A stretch of DNA of 5,887 nt from Bacteroidota bacterium. Lineage in GTDB: Bacteria; Bacteroidota; Bacteroidia; Flavobacteriales; Flavobacteriaceae. Each line of letters starts with the position of its first letter. The stretch's first letter is position 1. Below are positions 1 to 5,724 of the stretch, one piece after another. The DNA lies in NCBI GenBank assembly GCA_023386255.1, contig JAEWKB010000196.1, forward strand, positions 1-5,887. The letters are read 5' to 3'. The notes under the pieces are model-generated. The model saw only the letters and a program-made list of their open reading frames with translations, did no database searches and was not told where the DNA came from. The translations under genes were made by a program, and so were the position numbers.

Positions 1-110
1 ATTATAACATCAATACGCTGCCGAAGCGCGTAAAGGAAAAGGGCGACCTGTGGGCTGATTTTTTTGATAATGCACTTGACCTGGAGGCTATTTTAGAAAA
101 GCTTTCGTAG
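1..110 (+). CDS. C-terminal fragment of an unrecognised protein
   Basis: An open frame enters from the left edge (first complete codon at base 3) and ends at the TAG at 108-110, giving 35 visible residues. The tail starts YNINTLPKRVKEKG and ends LEAILEKLS. It is charged and probably helical, with an acidic, aromatic middle (DLWADFFDNALD) and no membrane segment. This suggests the end of a soluble protein, but I cannot assign a family from so little. The choice of frame rests on its being open to the edge, its natural-looking composition, and its stop lying 39 bases before the next gene on the same strand. The start and most of the gene lie outside the window. Confidence 0.6.
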   Translation, partial: YNINTLPKRVKEKGDLWADFFDNALDLEAILEKLS

Positions 111-125
111 CAATACTATATTTCC

Positions 126-133
126 TACATTTG
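126..133 (+). promoter_or_regulatory. Putative Bacteroidota -7 promoter box for the S41 peptidase gene
   Basis: TACATTTG at 126-133 matches the Bacteroidota housekeeping -7 consensus TAnnTTTG exactly. A degenerate -33 candidate, TTTC at 103-106, lies 19 bases upstream, inside the last codons of the preceding gene. Transcription would start near 140, leaving a leader of about ten bases before the ATG at 150. The -33 half is weak, so this is a sequence-based prediction only. Confidence 0.5.
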
Positions 134-149
134 GAAAAAGCTTATCAGA

Positions 150-1346
150 ATGCGTATATGGCCTGCAATTATCTTAATTATTACTATTATCTGTAGTACA
201 TCAGCCCAAAGTAAATACGAACAGGATTTTCTGGAATTCTGGACAGACTACAAAAATAACTATGCATATTTTGAAAAACAGGGTTTAGACTGGAACAAAG
301 TAAAGGAAATTTACCAGCCTGAAGCGGCTGCTGTAAAATCCGATTATGAATTTATTAAGCTGCTCGAACGTGTAGTTACAGAATTTCATAATGGCCATGT
401 ATCCCTAAATACCAGCTATCCTGATTCAAATAGAATTATACCTAGTGGCACAGATGTATTTATCGAGAAAAGTGGTGATAATTTCATTATTACTGATGTG
501 AAGCCCGGCTCAGGTGCACAGGCATGCGGATTAAAACCCGGTATGCAGGTAATAAAGTTTAATGGCCTCCCTGTTCCTGATCAACTAAAAGTGTTTCTCC
601 CTAAACATACCACCACACACAATGCCGCTATGTATACGTATGCAGTTAACATGCTGCTGGCGGGAACACATGATAAGAAGCGGGAAATAACAGTACTTGA
701 AGATGGGGTTGAGAAAACTTTTTACCCTGATACTACAGCACCAAAAGCAGATGAGAAGCTTCTTGAATATAAAATTTTGACTGGCAATGTTGGCTATATT
801 AAGATAAACAACTGCCTTTGGAACAATGATCTCATAAAAGAATTTGACACTGCGCTTGATAATCTGTTAAATACAAAATCATTGATCGTAGATATTACTG
901 ATACACCCAGTGGCGGCAATACGACTGTTGCGAGAGCTATCATGGGTAGGTTTATTTCACGGCCTCTGCCTTACCAAAAACATGTTATTGAAGAAAAACA
1001 GTATGGTACAGTAAGGTCATGGGTAGAGTATGTAACACCACGAAAGAACGTTTACAAAAATAAATTAATATTAATGGTAGGGCACTGGACCGGAAGTATG
1101 GGCGAGGGCATTGCAATAGGCCTGGACAGTATGAAAAGAGCAAAAATAACAGGCACTAAAATGGCTGGGTTGTTAGGAGCTATCTATACTTACCGTACCA
1201 CTAATACCAATATCGGGTACCAGATCCCATCAGAAGCTATGTACCACGTTAATGGTACGCCACGTGAAGATTTTATTCCGCCCAGCCTTACCGCAAACAG
1301 TACCGAAACATTTGCGACTGCCCTGAAACTTGCAGGTGTTAAATAA
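150..1346 (+). CDS. Secreted S41 family peptidase, tricorn/IRBP-like, with PDZ-like segment
   Basis: Predicted exported serine peptidase of 398 residues. Residues 1-19 form a signal peptide (hydrophobic IILIITII core, likely cleavage STSA|QS), so it should act in the periplasm or beyond. A helical N-terminal part (about 22-85) ends in NGHVSL with His83. A PDZ-like segment (about 96-190) carries the GLKPGMQVIKFNG signature at 127-139. The peptidase core (about 205-395) has the strand and loop IVDITDTPSGGN (246-257), resembling the family's D-x-R-x-N-x-GG loop, and the nucleophile motif TGSMGEG with Ser316 and Glu319. CtpA-type members have a Lys about 25 residues after the serine (GEKTFGKG); position 341 here is Leu. 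The layout therefore fits the tricorn-like branch (Ser, His and Glu) better, with His83 the candidate histidine. Substrate unknown. The first ATG of the frame is used because it opens the signal peptide; no clear Shine-Dalgarno precedes it. Confidence 0.85.
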   Translation: MRIWPAIILIITIICSTSAQSKYEQDFLEFWTDYKNNYAYFEKQGLDWNKVKEIYQPEAAAVKSDYEFIKLLERVVTEFHNGHVSLNTSYPDSNRIIPSGTDVFIEKSGDNFIITDVKPGSGAQACGLKPGMQVIKFNGLPVPDQLKVFLPKHTTTHNAAMYTYAVNMLLAGTHDKKREITVLEDGVEKTFYPDTTAPKADEKLLEYKILTGNVGYIKINNCLWNNDLIKEFDTALDNLLNTKSLIVDITDTPSGGNTTVARAIMGRFISRPLPYQKHVIEEKQYGTVRSWVEYVTPRKNVYKNKLILMVGHWTGSMGEGIAIGLDSMKRAKITGTKMAGLLGAIYTYRTTNTNIGYQIPSEAMYHVNGTPREDFIPPSLTANSTETFATALKLAGVK

Positions 1347-2699
1347 TTAATTTATATAGATTGTTTTCACGTTTACAAACTCCTTAATTCCGTTTTCAGC
1401 AAGCTCGCGGCCATAGCCTGATCGTTTTACGCCACCAAATGGCAGTGCGGGGTCTGATTTAACCATTGCATTAATAAAAACTGCTCCTTCTTCAAACATG
1501 TGCAGCTTATTTTTTATTGCATCTACATTCTTTGTAAAAATTGAAACGCCCAGGCCAAAATCGGTGCCATTACTTAGTTCAACAGCCTCTTCAAAATTTT
1601 TAAAACTAATTACTGCCGCCACCGGCCCAAATACTTCCTCATTAAATACAGGCATATCGGCAGTAACATCAGTAAGTATTGTTGGCTCATAAAATGCCCT
1701 GTCGCGCTTGCCGCCGGTAATAATTGTTGCACCCATTGCTACCGATTCATCCACTTGTTTTTCTATATCCTCAGCCAGATCAAGGCGCGCCAATGGCCCA
1801 ATATCAGTAGCACTGTCCATAGGATCGCCCATCTTTAACTTAAGTACTTCGGCCTTAAATTGTTCAACAAAATCATTATAAAGTGATTCGTGTACCAAAA
1901 AACGCTTTGCAGCAATGCAGCTTTGACCCGTATTTTGAAAACGTGCCCTTACCGCGGTGCTTACAGCTTTTTGAATATCGGCGTCTTCAAGTACAATGAA
2001 TGCGTTGCTCCCGCCAAGTTCCAATACTGCTTTCTTAATTTGATTTGCTGCTATTGAAGCTACCGACGCCCCTGCTTTTTCACTACCTGTCAGCGATACT
2101 GCCTTAACAATAGGATTTTCAATAACTTTTTGAACCTGGCTGCCCGCAATCAGGAGGTTCTGATAAATACCAACGGGAAAACCGGCATCAATAAAAAGTT
2201 CTTCCAATAATTTACTGCAACCCGCCACGTTTGAGGCATGCTTAACAACAACAGTATTGCCTGCTATAATTGCAGGATTGGCAAACCGGAACACCTGCCA
2301 GTACGGGAAATTCCATGGCATAACACCCAGTATGACACCAAGAGGTTCATATAATACATAACTTTCTCCTGCATCACTTTTTACCGGCGTAGGAGCTAAA
2401 AAATCATTTGAATTTTGAATATAATACCCACACAACAACTTGCATTTGTTTAACTCGGCAACAGCTTCTTTATAAGGTTTTCCCATCTCCAAAGTGCACT
2501 GTTGCGCCATTAAGTGTTGGTTTTTTGTTAATGAAGATATTAAATTATTAATAAATTTCAGCCGTTCTGTTAAAGGATAGTCATTCCATTTTACAAAGGT
2601 TTTCTTACTTATTTGCAACATCTGAATCGCCTGAATGTCAGTAAAATATTGATGTTCAGATAAAAAAGTTAAATCAAACGGATTGGTAATTGAAAACAT
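1347..2699 (-). CDS. NAD(P)-dependent aldehyde dehydrogenase, succinate-semialdehyde dehydrogenase Sad/YneI type
   Basis: Cytosolic aldehyde dehydrogenase of 450 residues, close to full length for the succinate-semialdehyde dehydrogenase Sad/YneI subgroup (E. coli Sad is a little longer). The family would oxidise succinate semialdehyde or a similar aldehyde to the acid, feeding succinate to the TCA cycle. The active site looks complete: PWNF with Asn130, Lys153 in VVKHAS, the Rossmann loop TGSEKAG (204-210), general base Glu227 in LELGG, nucleophile Cys261 in FQNTGQSC, EEVFGP (354-359), and the C-terminal FGGVKRSGYGREL (421-433). EMGKP (71-75) and the GGYY-like segment before PWNF also resemble Sad. 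The start at 2699 gives the usual short N-terminal lead-in (ITNPFD). No gab transaminase or permease gene adjoins it, so the physiological substrate is inferred from family only. Cofactor preference cannot be read safely. Its TAA abuts the stop of the convergent peptidase gene. Confidence 0.9.
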   Translation of the reverse strand: MFSITNPFDLTFLSEHQYFTDIQAIQMLQISKKTFVKWNDYPLTERLKFINNLISSLTKNQHLMAQQCTLEMGKPYKEAVAELNKCKLLCGYYIQNSNDFLAPTPVKSDAGESYVLYEPLGVILGVMPWNFPYWQVFRFANPAIIAGNTVVVKHASNVAGCSKLLEELFIDAGFPVGIYQNLLIAGSQVQKVIENPIVKAVSLTGSEKAGASVASIAANQIKKAVLELGGSNAFIVLEDADIQKAVSTAVRARFQNTGQSCIAAKRFLVHESLYNDFVEQFKAEVLKLKMGDPMDSATDIGPLARLDLAEDIEKQVDESVAMGATIITGGKRDRAFYEPTILTDVTADMPVFNEEVFGPVAAVISFKNFEEAVELSNGTDFGLGVSIFTKNVDAIKNKLHMFEEGAVFINAMVKSDPALPFGGVKRSGYGRELAENGIKEFVNVKTIYIN

Positions 2700-2711
2700 T
2701 GTTTACATTTG
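2682..2711 (+). promoter_or_regulatory. Putative promoter of the ompA-like gene
   Basis: TACATTTG at 2704-2711 is an exact match to the Bacteroidota -7 box TAnnTTTG. ATTG at 2682-2685 is a plausible -33 element with an 18-base spacer. The predicted start of transcription is near 2717, giving a leader of about 80 bases before the ATG at 2799. The -33 half lies inside the first codons of the divergent aldehyde dehydrogenase gene. The box also sits in a short inverted repeat, TACA-TT-TGTA (2704-2713). It has not been tested experimentally here. Confidence 0.55.
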
Positions 2712-2798
2712 TACTTAAAATGTTATAAAAATAACACATAATTTCTTAAGGATAATTATTATTTTTACAGAAAATAACCTACCGAAAACAACTGTAAT

Positions 2799-4061
2799 AT
2801 GAAGAAACTAGTACTCCCGCTATTATTGCTATGCCTGGGGACAAGCACCCTGCGCGCACAGGAAGACGACGAACAGGAAGCTGCAACAGGAGCCATGGAT
2901 TTTAATAAGTGGTCTATTGACATTAATGGAGGTATAAATAAAGCTACCGATCCCATAGCACCCGGGTACACTATTAAAGCATTAAATTTTTTCCATGCTG
3001 ATCTGGGCTTCAGGTACATGTTTAATTCGAAGTTCGGTGTGAAGTTTCAGGGTGGGTATGATGTTTTAAAAAATGATGATAATTCTCTTCCGTTCGAAAC
3101 TAAAATTATTAATATAGGATTTCATGGTTATGCCAACTTAGGCCGTATCATGGAATTTGAAACCTTTACACAGCGCTTCAATGTACTGGGACACATGGGA
3201 TTTGGTGTAGCCCAAATGACAAATGACCGTTATGAAGGAGAAGACCATATAGGGAATTTCTTTTTGGGGCTAACTGCACAATACAAAATTTCAAACAGGA
3301 TTGCCCTGAATGCTGATGTGACAATGATGAACAATTTCCACCACCATAAAACATGGGATGGATCTGAATATGATCAAAGCCTTACCCAGGGATTTGACAG
3401 TACATTATATACTGCAACTCTGGGCCTTTCTATTTATCTTGGTAAGCATGAGCAGCATGCAGATTGGTTTGTTGATGAAAAATCTGACGACTTAGAAGAT
3501 ATTGAAGGAAGGCTTGCTGAACTTGAGACTATGATGGATGACTCTGATAAGGATGGTGTTCCTGATTATCTTGATGCAGAACCAAACACTATTACAGGTG
3601 TAGCGGTTGACAGCAAAGGACGTACTATTGACAAGAACCAAAACGGTGTGCCTGATGAGCTTGAATCTTACATTGAGAACAAGAACCAGGAAGTTGTTGC
3701 CGGCGTAAATGCTGAACTTGCAGAACTGATTAATGGCGGTTATGTGAATGTTTACTTCGACTTTAACAAAGACCAGCCTAACGCACAATCAGTTAACGGA
3801 ATTAATTTCTTAGTGAAGTACCTGAAAGAAAACCCAACTGTATCGGCTGACGTAATAGGCTATGCTGACGAAATTGGTGATACCGAATACAACAGGGCAC
3901 TATCTCAAAGAAGGGCAGAAAATGTTAGGCAGATACTTATTGACGCAGGCATTGATGGTTCAAGGCTGACAATTAAGAGTAATGGCGAGGATCCTTCAGT
4001 AAATAAAAATTCTCCTTACGCAAGGCAGATTGTTAGAAGGGTAACTTTCATACTGAAATAA
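2799..4061 (+). CDS. OmpA-family outer-membrane protein with TSP3-like calcium-binding linker
   Basis: Outer-membrane structural protein of 420 residues that should tie the outer membrane to peptidoglycan. Residues 1-20 are a signal peptide (LVLPLLLLCL core, cleavage LRA|QE), followed by an acidic stretch (EDDEQE). Residues about 36-215 alternate polar and hydrophobic/aromatic residues, as in a small beta-barrel, ending SIYLG. The linker holds an acidic segment (228-250) and two thrombospondin-type-3-like motifs: DSDKDGVPD (248-256) and the weaker DKNQNGVPD (278-286). The C-terminal OmpA domain (about 313-419) begins VNVYFDFNKD and includes GYADEIGDTEYNRALSQRR. Asp357 and Arg372 align with the E. 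coli OmpA residues Asp271 and Arg286 that bind diaminopimelate, so peptidoglycan binding looks intact. The ATG is the natural start, after an A-rich leader. The gene appears monocistronic, with its own promoter and a strong terminator. Family assignment is firm; a pore or adhesin role is not established. Confidence 0.93.
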   Translation: MKKLVLPLLLLCLGTSTLRAQEDDEQEAATGAMDFNKWSIDINGGINKATDPIAPGYTIKALNFFHADLGFRYMFNSKFGVKFQGGYDVLKNDDNSLPFETKIINIGFHGYANLGRIMEFETFTQRFNVLGHMGFGVAQMTNDRYEGEDHIGNFFLGLTAQYKISNRIALNADVTMMNNFHHHKTWDGSEYDQSLTQGFDSTLYTATLGLSIYLGKHEQHADWFVDEKSDDLEDIEGRLAELETMMDDSDKDGVPDYLDAEPNTITGVAVDSKGRTIDKNQNGVPDELESYIENKNQEVVAGVNAELAELINGGYVNVYFDFNKDQPNAQSVNGINFLVKYLKENPTVSADVIGYADEIGDTEYNRALSQRRAENVRQILIDAGIDGSRLTIKSNGEDPSVNKNSPYARQIVRRVTFILK

Positions 4062-4078
4062 GCAATCAATAAATAATT

Positions 4079-4108
4079 AAAAACCTCTGCAATTGCAGAG
4101 GTTTTTTT
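4079..4108 (+). terminator. Intrinsic terminator after the ompA-like gene
   Basis: A perfect 7-bp GC-rich stem, CCTCTGC (4084-4090) pairing with GCAGAGG (4095-4101), closes an AATT loop and is followed by seven T (4102-4108). Five A before the stem (4079-4083) extend the pairing with the T run and could allow function in both directions. It lies 17 bases after the OmpA stop codon and 20 bases before the next start. Most ompA transcripts should therefore end before the downstream gene. Confidence 0.92.
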
Positions 4109-4127
4109 ATACCTTTAAAAGAAAAAC

Positions 4128-4526
4128 ATGAACCAGCGCGACAGCAGCCTTCTTGAATGGAGAGGCGGCACAATAGGCGAAATACACCCCCAATCATCAC
4201 ATGATGAAATGTTTCAGAACAAAACACTACGGCCAATCCTTAAAATACAAAATGACCTGTTTCTGGAATCATTCTTAAATTATGTAAATAAGCAAAAGGG
4301 TAGCTTCTATGAATTGAGTACCGATAAAAAAATATCCTATATAGAAAATGCTATACATAAGGACATTAAGTTTAGGAATGCATTGAAAGGTATGATCATA
4401 TCTTTATTTACCATTGAAGAATTTAGGGATTACACACTAAACTCATCAACATTAAATAAGCGAATGATGAACATGCTTATTGAAAGGCTTAAGGATCAGG
4501 TGCAGTTACTGACCGATAACAGATAA
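4128..4526 (+). CDS. Small cytosolic protein of unknown function (132 aa)
   Basis: I cannot assign a function to this 132-residue protein. It has no signal peptide, no membrane segment and no cysteine. The N-terminal third looks extended and motif-like (WRGGTIGEIHPQSS at 11-24, then FQNKTLRPILKIQNDLF at 29-45). The rest looks helical: 46-56, 67-79, 80-100 with a hydrophobic core (LKGMIISLF), and 108-128. I recall similar flavobacterial proteins carrying the label glyoxalase, but no metal-ligand pattern of the vicinal-oxygen-chelate fold is visible, so I would not use that name. The ATG at 4128 follows an A-rich leader (AAAAGAAAAAC) and starts the frame; two tandem stops (TAATAA) end it. It lies between a terminator and a convergent hairpin, so it is probably transcribed alone. 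Natural composition and clean flanks support it being real. Confidence 0.8.
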   Translation: MNQRDSSLLEWRGGTIGEIHPQSSHDEMFQNKTLRPILKIQNDLFLESFLNYVNKQKGSFYELSTDKKISYIENAIHKDIKFRNALKGMIISLFTIEEFRDYTLNSSTLNKRMMNMLIERLKDQVQLLTDNR

Positions 4527-4550
4527 TAAAACAGGCAATAGCCTCTTTTA
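4527..4550. terminator. Possible bidirectional terminator between convergent genes
   Basis: A near-symmetric inverted repeat: TAAAA (4527-4531), an unpaired C, AGGC (4533-4536), loop AATA, GCCT (4541-4544), an unpaired C, then TTTTA (4546-4550). It would give a small hairpin with a U-rich tail from either strand. It lies exactly between the convergent stop codons and overlaps the stop of the minus-strand DUF2461 gene. The GC part is only 4 bp, so termination may be leaky. Confidence 0.5.
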
Positions 4551-5216
4551 TTCATAAAGGCTCTCGCCGTTTAAGTTGGTGGTGAGCACATCGCTCATAT
4601 AGTCAAAGAAGGGCCGCATGGCAGCAAATGTGTTAAGTACTTCATTTGCAAAATCGGGAGAGAGTACTTCTTTATCGGTAAACTTCCTGGTTATGAGGAA
4701 TTGCTTTTTCTTTATCAGGTCAATAGTAGGATGATTTTTATCAAAGCCTTTAGGGGCTGTTTTAACCTCCTCACCTTCCAGTGCACCAAAATATTTTTTG
4801 AAAGTCTCATCGGCTATTATTTTCCGAATATAGGTATCATCCATCTCAAACTCTTTCCTTATCCTTAGCAGGTCTGCCGGTTCAGGTTCCCAAAAGCCGC
4901 CTTCTACAAAAGTGGTGCCGGGTTCAATGTGTATATAATAACTGCCTCTCAGCATAGGCTTGGTGCGTGAGAACCATGCGCTAAAAAAGCGCTTGTATGG
5001 TGTTTTATCTTTAGAGAAGCGCACATCCCTGTAAATGCGGAACACCTGCATCTTGTCTATAGAATCCTGCTTACGCAGGCCTTCCTCAACTTCATTAAAA
5101 AACACCTTAACGGCTTTTTCAGCAGCCCTGAAGGTGTTGTTATTTTCAGCTAACCACTCACGGTTATTGTTGTTACTTAGCTCCTTTAAAAAATTAAGGA
5201 TAGCAGGTGTAATCAT
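4548..5216 (-). CDS. DUF2461 (TIGR02453) family protein
   Basis: Soluble cytosolic protein of 222 residues and usual length for DUF2461, a widespread family with no established biochemical role known to me. Family signatures in order: FLKELSNNNNREWLAENN (9-26), the very typical RIYRDVRFSKDKTPYK (60-75), a core strand GSYYIHIEPG (91-100), and GGFWEPEP (106-113), which matches the family's GG-x-W-x-P element. A basic stretch with FLITRKFTDKEVLSPDF (173-189) and a helical tail (FFDYMSDV) follow. No signal peptide or membrane segment is present. It is the second gene of a two-gene minus-strand unit: its ATG (5214-5216) directly follows the TAA of the upstream lipoprotein gene, so translation is probably coupled. 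That contact also fixes the start, with the MITPAILNFLKEL N-terminus typical of the family. Function should be left as unknown. Confidence 0.92.
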   Translation of the reverse strand: MITPAILNFLKELSNNNNREWLAENNNTFRAAEKAVKVFFNEVEEGLRKQDSIDKMQVFRIYRDVRFSKDKTPYKRFFSAWFSRTKPMLRGSYYIHIEPGTTFVEGGFWEPEPADLLRIRKEFEMDDTYIRKIIADETFKKYFGALEGEEVKTAPKGFDKNHPTIDLIKKKQFLITRKFTDKEVLSPDFANEVLNTFAAMRPFFDYMSDVLTTNLNGESLYE

Positions 5217-5636
5217 TTATCGTGTATTTTTCGGTACAAATACCAGTACTTCATCAACACCGTTTAGCAGTGTAAGCTTATCAGCATCAATCTTAGTCAT
5301 ATTGGCTTTCTCCAAAGTATTAAAAAATTCAGTTTCGTTAACACCGTCACATGCCATTTTGGTTGATATCAACTGGCTCATGTTGATGCCGCCTTCGTCA
5401 TTAAGGTTATAACTGCCGCTAAAGCTGTTACACCCGCCGTTGCCCATTACTTTATTATCGGTTGTAAATGATATAAAAGGCAGTGTCCTGTAGGCTGACG
5501 CATCTACTGCTGACCCATTCATGGTTGAAAGCTGCCACGTGTTGCCTGTGAGTATAGCCATTGGCTCTACCTCTTTTGTACTGCCGCAGGAAAGTGCTGC
5601 AAATGCAATTGCGAAAATATAAATAACTCTTTTCAT
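5217..5636 (-). CDS. META-domain (HslJ-like) lipoprotein
   Basis: Predicted lipoprotein of 139 residues. Residues 1-16 are a short signal peptide ending in a lipobox-like AALS|C with Cys17 as the lipidation site. The mature part is a single META (DUF306/HslJ-like) domain, about 29-137: opening TGNTWQLSTMNG (30-41), the hallmark GNGGCNSFSGSY (65-76), STKMAC (91-96), then EFFNTLEKA and a final strand pair LTLLNG / EVLVFVP. The two mature cysteines Cys69 and Cys96 sit in the two conserved motifs and could pair. E. coli HslJ is linked to novobiocin resistance, but the molecular role of META domains is not known, so I make no functional claim beyond the fold. It is the first gene of a unit with the DUF2461 gene, and a -7 box lies just upstream. 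The start is the ATG opening the signal peptide (MKRVIYIF). Confidence 0.9.
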   Translation of the reverse strand: MKRVIYIFAIAFAALSCGSTKEVEPMAILTGNTWQLSTMNGSAVDASAYRTLPFISFTTDNKVMGNGGCNSFSGSYNLNDEGGINMSQLISTKMACDGVNETEFFNTLEKANMTKIDADKLTLLNGVDEVLVFVPKNTR

Positions 5637-5660
5637 GGTCTTAAAGTTTTAGTTGTTACC

Positions 5661-5668
5661 CAAATTTA
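5661..5668 (-). promoter_or_regulatory. Putative -7 promoter box for the lipoprotein/DUF2461 unit
   Basis: Read on the minus strand, this site is TAAATTTG, an exact TAnnTTTG match, 24 bases upstream of the lipoprotein ATG. Transcription would start near 5654, leaving a leader of roughly 18 bases. No clear TTG-type -33 element is found at the right distance, so the call rests on the -7 box and its position alone. Confidence 0.45.
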
Positions 5669-5724
5669 AGACAATTATGGTAGGAGTATTTTGCATTTAT
5701 AATAATTTTAGTACTTGTGTAACA

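Noticed and set aside
1498..1692. 64-residue plus-strand open frame
   Set aside because: It lies wholly inside the aldehyde dehydrogenase gene on the opposite strand, has a Ser/Thr-rich antisense composition and no supporting start context.
2726..2733. Possible -7 box (TATTTTTA) for the aldehyde dehydrogenase on the minus strand
   Set aside because: It lacks the final G of TAnnTTTG, has no -33 partner, and such AT-rich strings are expected by chance in this intergenic region.
2765..3019. 84-residue minus-strand open frame over the start of the ompA-like gene
   Set aside because: It overlaps the signal peptide and first barrel strands of a clear gene, and its Ser/Cys-rich run is the reverse of the low-complexity leader region.
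3492..3788. 98-residue minus-strand open frame
   Set aside because: Antisense to the OmpA linker. Its repeated valine/leucine pattern mirrors the Asp/Asn-rich calcium motifs on the other strand.
4079..4108. Palindrome considered as a transposon end, attachment site or regulatory operator
   Set aside because: The stem followed by seven T, directly after a stop codon, is fully explained as an intrinsic terminator, and no second copy or integrase gene is present.
4110..4117. TACCTTTA as a promoter for the 132-residue protein
   Set aside because: It lacks the final G, overlaps the end of the terminator, has no well-spaced -33 element, and would leave a leader of only a few bases.
5035..5412. 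125-residue plus-strand open frame
   Set aside because: It spans the junction of two well-supported minus-strand genes and has a Ser/Leu-rich shadow composition with no family signature.
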